64,000 nucleotides of DNA from Acidimicrobiia bacterium. GTDB lineage: Bacteria; Actinomycetota; Acidimicrobiia; Acidimicrobiales; Bin134. Under the pieces are notes generated by a model that made no database searches, had not been told where the DNA came from, and saw only the letters and a program-made list of their open reading frames with translations. The stretch is taken from the NCBI GenBank assembly GCA_022826705.1, contig JAJDUJ010000030.1, positions 124,001-188,000 on the forward strand, read 5' to 3'. A program made the translations under genes and the position numbers. Below, piece after piece: positions 7,260 to 15,487 of the stretch. Each line of letters begins with the position of its first letter. Within the stretch, counting starts at the first letter, position 1.

Positions 7260-7748
7260 GTGGGGAAAGCGACTGAGACTGATTTGCCCGGTGTAGGGGT
7301 GCGCTTCGAACTGGAAACGAATGCGGGCCGCTGTGTCGGCGTGGTGGTTCATCAGACTGGGCGGCGCGATCTGGTGGTCTATGACGAGCGGGACGTTGAC
7401 CGGGCCTGCGAGAGCGTCGTTTTGACCGAGGACGAGGGGCATACCCTCGGGGAGCTATTGGGCGGCAACCCGGTGCTGGAGCATCTCGACGACGCGGTAC
7501 ACCGCTTGGAGGACCTTGTGATCTCGTGGATCACGATCGACTCGAAGTCACCTCTGGCCGGGCTCACCCTTGCCGAAGCCGAGCTGAGGGCGAAAACCGG
7601 TGCGGGCGTCGTCGCGCTCGTCACCGACTCGGGTTCAATCCCCATCCCGGGCGGTGCCGACCGCCTCGAACCCGGCGGCACGGCAGTGGTTGTCGGCGTC
7701 CCGGCCGCGGTGAGGGCGGCCACCAAACTGCTGAACGAATCGGGCTAG
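7260..7748 (+). CDS. cation:proton antiporter regulatory subunit (KhtT-like, TrkA-C domain)
   Basis: The start is GTG 7260, because GGAGGAG sits 7 nt upstream; the frame is open further 5' but that part is Cys-rich and unlike the family. The 162-aa protein begins LPGVGVRFELET, the usual opening of KhtT-type regulatory subunits. It ends in a TrkA-C (RCK-C) domain at about residues 85-160 (GLTLAEAELRAKTGAGVVAL, PGGTAVVVG), which binds a nucleotide or cation ligand and gates the antiporter. The antiporter gene begins 3 nt after its stop. Confidence 0.85.
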   Translation: MGKATETDLPGVGVRFELETNAGRCVGVVVHQTGRRDLVVYDERDVDRACESVVLTEDEGHTLGELLGGNPVLEHLDDAVHRLEDLVISWITIDSKSPLAGLTLAEAELRAKTGAGVVALVTDSGSIPIPGGADRLEPGGTAVVVGVPAAVRAATKLLNESG

Positions 7749-7751
7749 CCC

Positions 7752-8966
7752 ATGCACACGGCCGGCGATCTGTTTGTGATCGAGCTCGGGGCGGTGGTCC
7801 TGGTCTTGGCGATCGTCGCCCGCCTGGCTCGAAGGGTCGGCCTGCCCGCACTTCCGCTGTACCTGATGGTGGGACTGGCCCTGGGCGATGGCGGACTCGT
7901 CGAGTTGCCGGCGTCGGAGGAGTTCATCGAGGTGGGGGCCGAGATCGGCGTCATCTTGATGCTGCTGATGCTGGGACTCGAGTTCTCCGCCCACGAGCTG
8001 ATCGACAACGTGCGGCGGTCGACGCTGGCCGGGATCGTCGACATTGCCCTGAATTTCCCGCCTGGTTTCGTAGCCGGGCTGCTGCTTGGGTTCGATCCAA
8101 TCGTCGCCGTTCTGCTCGGCGGCGTGACCTATATCTCGTCGTCGGGCATCGTGGCGAAGCTCGTTGCCGACCTCGACCGCATCGGCAACCACGAGACCTC
8201 GGTGATCCTCAGCGTGCTCGTCATCGAGGACCTCGCCATGGTGCTCTATTTGCCCATCGTGTCCGGTGTGCTCTTCGGCGGCTCGCTGCTCAGCACCACC
8301 GTCACCGTCATCGTCTCATTGCTGGTGGTCATTGCGGTGCTCGCGGCCGCCTACTTTTTTGGCGACCGGCTGAGTGCCATGGCATTGAGCCAATCCAGCG
8401 AGGCGCTGTTATTGACCCTGCTCGGCGGCACCCTGCTCTTTGCCGGCATCGCCGGGCGGCTCAACCTGTCCACGGCGGTGGGTGCCTTCGTGGTGGGCGT
8501 CGCACTATCTGGCGACATCGTCTCGCATGCCCGCGGGCTGCTGTTGCCGCTGCGCAACCTCTTCGCCGCCGTCTTCTTCGTGTTCTTCGGCCTGCAAGTC
8601 GACCTCGACCTCGTCCCCGATGTCGCCGTGGCCGCGGTCGTCATCGCTGCCGTGACCATCGCCACCAAATTCGCCACCGGCTGGATCGCAGCGAGTCGAG
8701 CCAGTATCGGCAAACCCGGCCGGGTTCGCACCGGGGCCGCCCTCATCGCCCACGGAGAGTTCTCGATCGTCATCGCCGAGCTTGGCATCTCCCGCGAGAG
8801 CGATCTCGGCGCGCTGGCCGCCACCTACGTCATCATCCTCACCCTCGTCGGCGCCGTGTTCTATCAGTTCTCCGATTCCCTAACCCTCCGCGTCCCAACC
8901 AGGCACCACCGCTCCCGATGGCAGCGCACATCTCGCCTAGTGCAAGGGGTGCGCAGGCGCCGCTGA
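7752..8966 (+). CDS. CPA2-family monovalent cation:proton antiporter (KhtU-like)
   Basis: The 404-aa integral membrane protein has about 12-13 hydrophobic helices and the CPA2/KefB-family pattern: LYLMVGLALGDG near residue 38, a LLMLGLEFS segment, ISSSGIVAKL and VIEDLAMV mid-protein, then LNLSTAVGAFVVG. It lacks a C-terminal TrkA-N domain, consistent with the separate KhtT-like subunit upstream. In Bacillus, KhtTU exports K+ (and other monovalent cations) in exchange for protons. The last 20 residues are basic. Confidence 0.88.
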   Translation: MHTAGDLFVIELGAVVLVLAIVARLARRVGLPALPLYLMVGLALGDGGLVELPASEEFIEVGAEIGVILMLLMLGLEFSAHELIDNVRRSTLAGIVDIALNFPPGFVAGLLLGFDPIVAVLLGGVTYISSSGIVAKLVADLDRIGNHETSVILSVLVIEDLAMVLYLPIVSGVLFGGSLLSTTVTVIVSLLVVIAVLAAAYFFGDRLSAMALSQSSEALLLTLLGGTLLFAGIAGRLNLSTAVGAFVVGVALSGDIVSHARGLLLPLRNLFAAVFFVFFGLQVDLDLVPDVAVAAVVIAAVTIATKFATGWIAASRASIGKPGRVRTGAALIAHGEFSIVIAELGISRESDLGALAATYVIILTLVGAVFYQFSDSLTLRVPTRHHRSRWQRTSRLVQGVRRRR

Positions 8967-8990
8967 GCACCAGCACGCCAGCCGCCCCGT

Positions 8991-10358
8991 TTAGGTAGCG
9001 CGAGAGGCCAGCGCGTCTGCGGCCTGGGTGGCGGCGTGGTGGCCGCTAGAGAGGGCGCCGTTTACTGACGGGATGCCCATGTAATCGCCCGCCAAATGCA
9101 GGTTGTCGATGCGCCCGGCAAGCTGCTCATGGATGTTGGCCATCTGGGCGAGCATTCCGGGCTTGCCCATGCACAGGGCCTCTTCCCAGCGGTACACGCG
9201 GAAGAACAGACCCTCGTCGTCGCCGGGCAAAGCGGAGCCGGGAGGGGCATTGCGGCGGGCGGCGGCCAGCATCTGGCGCTTTATCTCTTCGTCGTCTTGC
9301 GGGATCAGCTCTTTGGCCCGGTCGAGACCGATGAGCAGGTCGAGGATGCTGTGGCCCGGAGGCGCACAGGCGGGCAGGAAGGTGGTCCGGTCCATCAGCA
9401 GCGGGGTGTCGTCGTCTTCGGGGTAGAGCGCGCCGTGCCACCCCGCAGGGAGCGGGCGGCGGTCGAGGCCTATCACCACCCGGCAGCCGGTTGAGTAGTC
9501 AACGGTGTTGAGGGCGCGGCGGGTTTCTTCGGGCAGTTCGGGGATGAGGCCGGAGACTTGCGTGCCGGGCACGGCACAGATCACCGCGTCGGCCTCGATG
9601 GTCTCGCCGTCTACCACGACGCCGGTCGCGGCTCCGTCGGCCACGGTGATTCTCCTCACGGGGGTGGACATCCGTATCGCATCGGAGCAGGCGTCGACCA
9701 GAGCGGTGTTGAACGAGCCGATGCCGCGCTCGGGCATGTACACCTTGCCGCCGCTGAGCATCGTTTCTCCGATGTAGGCCCGCATCAGCGCTTGGCCTGC
9801 GGGCGCGGCATCGCCCAACACCATTTTCAGAGGGCCGCTGAGCGAGATCTTCAGCTTCTCAGGCACTTTGTGCCGCCTGAGGTAGTCGCCGAAGGTCTCG
9901 TCGTCGTCGATCTCGGCGAGGCGGCTGTCGCTGGCGAAACTCAGGTATTGCTCCTGGCGATACAACTGCCGCATCACCTTGGAACCGGCCCGCAGGCCTG
10001 AGGGGGAGAGAAAGCCCATGGCCAAGGCCGCGGGAATCTGCCGAACAAAATTCAGGAGCGATTGGTCGGGCGTCGTGGTGACCCACTTCCCATTGCGGTG
10101 GTGGCCGAAGATCATCGTCGACTCCACCAGCGGCAGGCCCAGCTCCTGGCAGATGCGGAATGCGGTGTCGTATGTGGTGGTGAAGACGAATGCCCCCATG
10201 TCCAGGGAGAACCCGTCCACCTCCTCGCCCTTGCCGCGCCCGCCGGCACGTTCGGAAGCCTCGAGCAGGAGGGGAGTGAAGCCCCGCTTCTTCAGCGTGT
10301 AGGCCGCGCTGAGCCCCGCAAAACCCCCGCCAACAATGACGACCCGCCTCCTGCTCAT
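8991..10358 (-). CDS. FAD-dependent amine-oxidase/protoporphyrinogen-oxidase-like enzyme (455 aa)
   Basis: The protein starts MSRRRVVIVGGGFAGLSAAY, a dinucleotide-binding GxGxxG-type motif at residues about 9-15, and closes with the second FAD motif (NLHLAGDYMGIPSVNGALSS). Between lie the GAFVF/MPERGIG segments typical of HemG-, phytoene-desaturase- and flavin-amine-oxidase-like enzymes. The longer frame to 10676 overlaps the neighbouring gene and has shadow-like composition, so ATG 10356-10358 is preferred. The substrate is unknown; no haem or carotenoid genes are adjacent. Confidence 0.8.
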   Translation of the reverse strand: MSRRRVVIVGGGFAGLSAAYTLKKRGFTPLLLEASERAGGRGKGEEVDGFSLDMGAFVFTTTYDTAFRICQELGLPLVESTMIFGHHRNGKWVTTTPDQSLLNFVRQIPAALAMGFLSPSGLRAGSKVMRQLYRQEQYLSFASDSRLAEIDDDETFGDYLRRHKVPEKLKISLSGPLKMVLGDAAPAGQALMRAYIGETMLSGGKVYMPERGIGSFNTALVDACSDAIRMSTPVRRITVADGAATGVVVDGETIEADAVICAVPGTQVSGLIPELPEETRRALNTVDYSTGCRVVIGLDRRPLPAGWHGALYPEDDDTPLLMDRTTFLPACAPPGHSILDLLIGLDRAKELIPQDDEEIKRQMLAAARRNAPPGSALPGDDEGLFFRVYRWEEALCMGKPGMLAQMANIHEQLAGRIDNLHLAGDYMGIPSVNGALSSGHHAATQAADALASRAT

Positions 10359-10378
10359 CGGAGCGGCTCCCGATTTCC

Positions 10379-11512
10379 CTAACGGTAGGGTGGGACGTAC
10401 ATGAGGCCGCCGTTGGTCCAGAGGTCGTTGGCGCTGCCGGCCAGCGTTCCGAGCTGCGGGTGGCGGTTGTAGATCTCCTCGTAGTTGCCCACTTGTGAAA
10501 CCACCTGCACGGCGAAGTCGGGGGGCAGGCCGAGGCCGGGGTCGAAGCCGTCGCGGCCCAAGAAGTTCAAGATGTTGGGATCGGTGCCGTCGTAGCCGGC
10601 GATGTTGGTTGAGTCGAGTCCGAACTCCCAAGCCTGGACCGTGGCCATGATGGCCCAATTCACAACCTGCGCCCACTCCGTGTCGCCATCGCGCACCACC
10701 GGGCCGAGGGGTTCTTTGGAGATGATCTCGGCCATGATGTGCTGTTCAGGGCCGCCCTTTTGCTCGATCTCGAACTTGAACACGCCGAGCACGCTGGTGT
10801 CGGAGGTCATCGCCTCGCACTGGCCTTCCTCGTACGCGGGTACGAGGGTGTCGAAGCCCTCGAACGTGACCGGGTTGAACGGTATACCCCGGGCAGCGAA
10901 TACCGCGGTGAGGTTCAGCTCGGTGGTCGTGCCGGTGCTCACGCAGATGTTGGCGTCGGCGAGGTCTTCCAGCGTGGTGAAGTTGGTGGAGGCCGGCACC
11001 ATGAGGCCCTGGCCGTCGTAGTAGTAGATGAAGTTGAAGTTGGCGCCTTCGGCCCCGTCGCGGGTGGCCGTCCAAGTGGTATTGCGGTTCATCACGTCGA
11101 ATTGCCCCGACGCCAAGGCAGTGAAGCGCTCGGCGCTGGTCACCGGCACGATTTCTATGGCGTCGGAGTCCCCGAATACAGCAGCAGCCAGCACCCGGCA
11201 CATGTCGATGTCGAAGCCCACGTATTCGCCGTCTTCGTTCAACAGCGCGAACCCGGGGAGATCATCTCGGGAGCCGCACATAACGTGGCCGCGGTCCAGC
11301 ACCGCCTGCAAGGTTCCGCCCTCTTGTGCAGGCAGAACGGTGACGGTCTCTTCCGGTTCAGGGGCCGCTGGGGCCTCGGTGCTAGCCGCAGTGGCTTCGG
11401 GGGCCGCTGGGGCCTCGCCGCCGTCATCGTCGTTGCCGCACGACGCGGCGATCAACGATAAGGCCAGTACCAACCCGAGCATGGACAGCAAGCGGCAAGT
11501 GGTCTTCGGCAT
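10379..11512 (-). CDS. amino-acid ABC transporter substrate-binding lipoprotein (AapJ/BztA-like)
   Basis: The signal peptide ends in the lipobox LIAASC, followed by an acidic linker (GNDDDGG) and an Ala/Pro/Glu-rich spacer. The mature part matches the AapJ/BztA type of SBP_bac_3 proteins: GTLQAVLDRGHVMCGSRDDL, GFDIDMCRVLAAAVFGD, the MNRNTTWTATRD loop, and WAQVVNWAIMA near the C-terminus. GGAG lies 7 nt before the ATG. No permease or ATPase is adjacent, so this is an orphan binding protein. It is divergent from the secreted protease gene. Confidence 0.85.
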   Translation of the reverse strand: MPKTTCRLLSMLGLVLALSLIAASCGNDDDGGEAPAAPEATAASTEAPAAPEPEETVTVLPAQEGGTLQAVLDRGHVMCGSRDDLPGFALLNEDGEYVGFDIDMCRVLAAAVFGDSDAIEIVPVTSAERFTALASGQFDVMNRNTTWTATRDGAEGANFNFIYYYDGQGLMVPASTNFTTLEDLADANICVSTGTTTELNLTAVFAARGIPFNPVTFEGFDTLVPAYEEGQCEAMTSDTSVLGVFKFEIEQKGGPEQHIMAEIISKEPLGPVVRDGDTEWAQVVNWAIMATVQAWEFGLDSTNIAGYDGTDPNILNFLGRDGFDPGLGLPPDFAVQVVSQVGNYEEIYNRHPQLGTLAGSANDLWTNGGLMYVPPYR

Positions 11513-11662
11513 GAATCTGCTCCTATCTCCGCGCTCACGGAAGCGGCCGAGCCATCGTTTCGGTCACCGCCGGGCTACATCTTTGCAGAAGTTCAAGGTG
11601 CTGGACCCGGTAGCCGCTGGATCCGCAGGCAACAAGGTAGGGAGCGGTTGTAGCTTCTGCTT

Positions 11663-12823
11663 GTGCAAACGCTGCTGAAAACTTCCCGCGTGGCGGCCGT
11701 CGTTGCGGTTGTCGCCCTGGTCTCCGTGTTGCTTGTGCCTGTTGCTTCGGCGCAGACCGTCGAAGAGGTGAAGCAGAGAGATCAGCTGATCGCCAACCAG
11801 GAGAATCTGCTCAACACCTATCGGTGCCTGTTCGGCGTGGATACCGATGTGGTTCCCGGCGGGTGCGCAAACCCGGATACCGTCGCCCCCGGCGTCGCCC
11901 CTGAGAATCCCACTCAACACGACATCGAGGTACGGGACGGGTTGATCCAAAGCCAGGAGGCGCTGCTCAACGTGTACCGCTGCCGGTTTGACGTCGACAC
12001 CGAGATCGTTCCCGGCGGGTGCGTAGACGGCGCACCCGCGCCGGTCGTGGTGGAGGAGCCGGAGACGGGATCTGGGGCGGCAACGGAACCTGGGCCGGCA
12101 ACGGGTCCAAGGCCGTTGGGGCCACCCCCGGTGGAGCTCGGTTTCGATCCGTTCTACGGGAAGTACCTCGATGCGGGGGGCCTGCCGGTCCTTGCGTCTG
12201 CGAGCGTCGCAGATGATGCTCTCCGACAGGTCAAGCGCCTCGTTGAGGAGATGCTGGGTAATCGACCCGACATCCTGGAGAAGTTCAGTGAGAACAATGT
12301 TCGTGTTTCCGTCATGGCGGCTTCCTCGGGGATCACTGAACTGCCCGAGTTGAGCGACCTGAATGAAGTCTTCCCCGACGTCGACTGGGACGAGAGAACC
12401 CGTGGCGGTGGAGTTGGTCCGACGCTTGCCCGCCCCGTTGTGGCGATCGCAGAAGAGCACCTTCTCTGCTTCGACTCCGACGTCTTCCGATTCGAGGACA
12501 TCTTCGTGCATGAGTTTGCCCACGGCATCCTCAACATGGGTGTCGAGCTGCTGCCCGGAGGCAGTGATTTCCGCCAGCGTCTCGAGACTGCTTACCGCGA
12601 TGCAATAGATGCCGGCCTTTGGACGGACACCTATGCCGCAACCAACGCTGACGAGTACTGGGCGGAAGGGGTCCAATCCTGGTTCGACTTGAACGATCCT
12701 CCCGGCCCAATTCACAACGACGTCAACACCCGCCAGGAGCTCGAAGCCTACGATCCCGCGCTCGCCGCATTGATCCAAGAGGTGTTCGGGTCTGCCGCTG
12801 TCCATTCTTCATGCCACGGCTGA
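11663..12823 (+). CDS. secreted zinc metalloprotease-like protein with N-terminal Cys repeats (386 aa)
   Basis: A signal peptide spans residues 1-30 (cleavage after VASA). Two similar ~30-residue repeats follow at about 39-68 and 90-120, each with the pattern RDxLIxxQExLLNxYRC and ending DTxxVPGGC; each has two cysteines that may form a disulfide. After a Pro/Gly linker the C-terminal domain carries HEFAH (His283, Glu284, His287), with NADEYWAEG supplying a Glu about 45 residues later. That layout suits a gluzincin-type zinc peptidase. It was not matched to a named family. The start is GTG 11663. Confidence 0.65.
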   Translation: MQTLLKTSRVAAVVAVVALVSVLLVPVASAQTVEEVKQRDQLIANQENLLNTYRCLFGVDTDVVPGGCANPDTVAPGVAPENPTQHDIEVRDGLIQSQEALLNVYRCRFDVDTEIVPGGCVDGAPAPVVVEEPETGSGAATEPGPATGPRPLGPPPVELGFDPFYGKYLDAGGLPVLASASVADDALRQVKRLVEEMLGNRPDILEKFSENNVRVSVMAASSGITELPELSDLNEVFPDVDWDERTRGGGVGPTLARPVVAIAEEHLLCFDSDVFRFEDIFVHEFAHGILNMGVELLPGGSDFRQRLETAYRDAIDAGLWTDTYAATNADEYWAEGVQSWFDLNDPPGPIHNDVNTRQELEAYDPALAALIQEVFGSAAVHSSCHG

Positions 12824-12944
12824 AAGGGCAGGTCAAGCCACCGCAATCCGAACAGCCGCCTCCAGTTATCGCAGAACAGCCCTGGAGGGTGCCAGATTAA
12901 GGGCCTGCGGATTGGCTGCCTGTCCTGCTAGCCTGACGCATTCC

Positions 12945-13018
12945 GGGCCGTTAGCTCAGTTGGCTAGAGCACCTGCATGACGCGCAGGGGGTCAGGGGTT
13001 CGAGTCCCTTACGGCCCA
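12945..13018 (+). tRNA. tRNA-Val(GAC)
   Basis: The 74-nt cloverleaf has acceptor GGGCCGT/ACGGCCC, D arm GCTC/GAGC, anticodon stem CCTGC/GCAGG with loop ATGACGC (anticodon GAC) and T arm with TTCGAGT. No full CCA is encoded (ACC then G follows). All stems pair well. The EamA transporter ATG begins only 4 nt after its end. Confidence 0.95.
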
Positions 13019-13022
13019 CCGA

Positions 13023-13907
13023 ATGGATGTCGCCCAGTCCAGTGACCGACGGCGGCTGGGCTGGTTGCTCGCCGGGGTGGGAATGCTGTCGGTTTCCACC
13101 GATTCGCTGTGGATCCGGCTCTCGGAAGCCGACGCCGTCGATGTCTCCTTCTGGGTGGCGTGCTGCTCGGTTCCCCTCTACACCGCGCTGAGCCATCGGG
13201 TGGACGGCTGCTGGCCGCTGGAGGCGTTCCGCCGCCACCCCTGGCAGCAGCTGCTTATTGGGGCACTCACCGGGGGCAGCCAGCTCTGCTTCGTCATCGC
13301 CGTGACCCAGACCCGGGTGGCCAATGTGGTGGCCATTGTGGCCGCGGTTCCGCTGCTGGCCGCGGTGAGCGCCTGGATATGGCTGAGGGAGCGCATCTCT
13401 CGGGCGACAGGCATCGCCATCGCCATCACGATGGCGGGCATCGGGGCGATCGTGTCGAGCTCGGTGGGGGAGCCCACCCTCACCGGCGATCTGCTGGGTG
13501 TGTTGGCCATTGTGGGCTTTTCGGTGAGCCTGACGATGTGGCGCCGGTATCCCGACATGAGCCGCCTGGTGGGCCTGTCCATCGGCGGGGTGATGACCGT
13601 GGTGGCCCTGGTGTTCTGGGCAGCGCCGCTGTCACTCGACTTGCGGGCCTACCTGTCGATCGCCGCCATGGGCCTGTTGTTCAACCCCTTCGGCCGTCTG
13701 GCCCTGTCCAACGCCCCTCGCTTCGCCCCAGTAGCCGACGTGGCCCTGTTTGCCCCCATCGAGACCGTGGCCGGCACCATCTGGGCTGCCGCATTCTTCA
13801 ACGAGCTGCCCCGCCCAGTCGCCGCCGTCGGCGCCGTCATCGTGCTCATAGGCGTCTTCTACGGCACCATCGCCACCACCCGCCCTCGAGCCGCCACAGC
13901 GCACTAA
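13023..13907 (+). CDS. EamA/DMT-superfamily transporter (294 aa)
   Basis: About ten hydrophobic helices appear as two EamA repeats: the first includes RVANVVAIVAAVPLLAAVSA and WIWLRERIS; the second includes FAPVADVALFAPIETVAGTI and a short FNELPRP loop before the last helix. Members export amino acids or metabolites; the substrate cannot be told. The annotated ATG is 4 nt after tRNA-Val, with no space for a ribosome binding site outside the tRNA. Translation may be leaderless after tRNA processing, or a downstream start may be used. Confidence 0.8.
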   Translation: MDVAQSSDRRRLGWLLAGVGMLSVSTDSLWIRLSEADAVDVSFWVACCSVPLYTALSHRVDGCWPLEAFRRHPWQQLLIGALTGGSQLCFVIAVTQTRVANVVAIVAAVPLLAAVSAWIWLRERISRATGIAIAITMAGIGAIVSSSVGEPTLTGDLLGVLAIVGFSVSLTMWRRYPDMSRLVGLSIGGVMTVVALVFWAAPLSLDLRAYLSIAAMGLLFNPFGRLALSNAPRFAPVADVALFAPIETVAGTIWAAAFFNELPRPVAAVGAVIVLIGVFYGTIATTRPRAATAH

Positions 13908-13950
13908 GGCTCTATCCCCAGAGGGGGCATGGGAAGTAGCGTCGCGGGCT

Positions 13951-15468
13951 ATGGCCAAGCCGAACATTTTGGTGGTGATGGCTGATCAGTTGGCGCCGCA
14001 CTTCACTGGTGCTTACGGGCATCCGCTGGTGAAGACCCCGGCGATGGACGCCCTGGCCGAGCGGGGAGCTCGATTCGACGCCGCCTACTGCAATTTTCCG
14101 CTGTGCGCGCCGTCGCGGTTCTCGATGATGTCGGGGCAGTTGGCATCGGATATCGGGGCGTGGGACAACGCGGCCGAGTTTCCGGCGTCGGTTCCCACGC
14201 TGGCCCACTACCTCAACTTGGCCGGATACCGCACGGTGCTGGCTGGGAAGATGCACTTCATCGGGCCCGACCAGCACCACGGGTTCGCGGAGCGGCTCAA
14301 CACCGAGATCTACCCCGCTGACTTCGCCTGGACCCCCGATTGGGACAACGCCGGCGAGCGGATCGACAAGTGGTACCACAACATGGACAGCCTGTCGGAG
14401 GCCGGGCAGGCACTGGCCACCTACCAGCTCGACTACGACGAGGAGGTGGGGTTTGCGGCCATCCGCAAGCTCTACGACTCGGCCCGCGACAGCGATGACC
14501 GGCCGTTCTTCCTCACGGTGGCGTTCATCCACCCCCACGATCCCTATGTGGCCCGCCCCGAGTGGTGGGACCTCTACGACCACGAAGCCATCGACCTGCC
14601 CGAGCCAGTGGACCTCGACTCTCTCGATCCCCACAGCCTGCGCATCCGCCGGGGCATCGAGGCCGACACCGTGGGCTACACCGACGAGCAGTGCCGCAAC
14701 GCCCGCCACGGGTATTACGCCAACACCAGCTACATCGACGCGTGGCTGGGGCGGATGATCCGTGCACTGGAGGAGACCGGCGAGCTCGACAACACGGTAG
14801 TGATCGCCACCAGCGACCACGGCGACATGCTGGGGGAGCGGGGGCTGTGGTTCAAGATGAGCTTCTTCGAGCGTTCGCTGCGGGTGCCGTTCATCATGGC
14901 CGGTCCCGGGGTGGCCAACACCACAGTTCCCAATGCCTGCTCGCTGCTCGATCTGGCGCCCACCCTGCTCGACATCGCCGCCGCAGGCGGCCCTCCGGTC
15001 GAGCCGGCGGTTCCCTTGGCTGGGCGGAGCCTGTGGGATGCGGCCACCGGGGGGAGCGATCCCGTTGATGAGGCCTTCGCCGAGTACACCGCGGAGATGA
15101 CCTCCCACCCCATGTTCATGATCCGCCGGGGCCGCCACAAGTACATCCACTGCGACACCGACCCCGCCCTGCTCTATGACCTGGAAGCCGACCCGCAAGA
15201 ACAGGACAACCTGGCCGACGATCCCGACCATGCTGACCTGGCCGCGGAATTCGCCGCCGAGGTGAGCCAGCGCTGGGACAGCAACGTCATCCGAAAGCAG
15301 GTGTTGGCCTCCCAGCAGGCCCGGCGGCTGGTGCATGCCGCCATGGGCGACGACAGCCGCATCTCATGGGACTACTCGCCGGCCCAAGACGCGGCCAACC
15401 AGTATGTGCGCGACCACATGGACTGGGCCGAGGCCGGCACCCGCAGCCGCTTTCCCGAGCTGGGCTGA
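13951..15468 (+). CDS. betC: choline-sulfatase
   Basis: This 505-aa enzyme has the type I sulfatase signature with Cys52 in CAPSR, the residue converted to formylglycine. Metal ligands are Asp12 (VMADQ) and SDHGDM. The segments GKMHFIGPDQHHGFAERL and TEIYPADFAWTPDW are the hallmark of choline-sulfatases, and the C-terminal tail matches the choline-sulfatase C-terminal domain. It hydrolyses choline-O-sulfate to choline and sulfate in the cytoplasm. No betaine-synthesis, BetI or choline-sulfate transporter gene lies next to it, which is unusual. Confidence 0.88.
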   Translation: MAKPNILVVMADQLAPHFTGAYGHPLVKTPAMDALAERGARFDAAYCNFPLCAPSRFSMMSGQLASDIGAWDNAAEFPASVPTLAHYLNLAGYRTVLAGKMHFIGPDQHHGFAERLNTEIYPADFAWTPDWDNAGERIDKWYHNMDSLSEAGQALATYQLDYDEEVGFAAIRKLYDSARDSDDRPFFLTVAFIHPHDPYVARPEWWDLYDHEAIDLPEPVDLDSLDPHSLRIRRGIEADTVGYTDEQCRNARHGYYANTSYIDAWLGRMIRALEETGELDNTVVIATSDHGDMLGERGLWFKMSFFERSLRVPFIMAGPGVANTTVPNACSLLDLAPTLLDIAAAGGPPVEPAVPLAGRSLWDAATGGSDPVDEAFAEYTAEMTSHPMFMIRRGRHKYIHCDTDPALLYDLEADPQEQDNLADDPDHADLAAEFAAEVSQRWDSNVIRKQVLASQQARRLVHAAMGDDSRISWDYSPAQDAANQYVRDHMDWAEAGTRSRFPELG

Positions 15469-15487
15469 GCGGCCGGCTCTCCAGCTA

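Noticed and set aside
7526..8998. Plus-strand 490-aa Arg/His-rich frame
   Set aside because: A +1-frame shadow of the KhtT/KhtU-like genes.
13912..15336. Minus-strand 474-aa frame
   Set aside because: Antisense to betC, with shadow composition.
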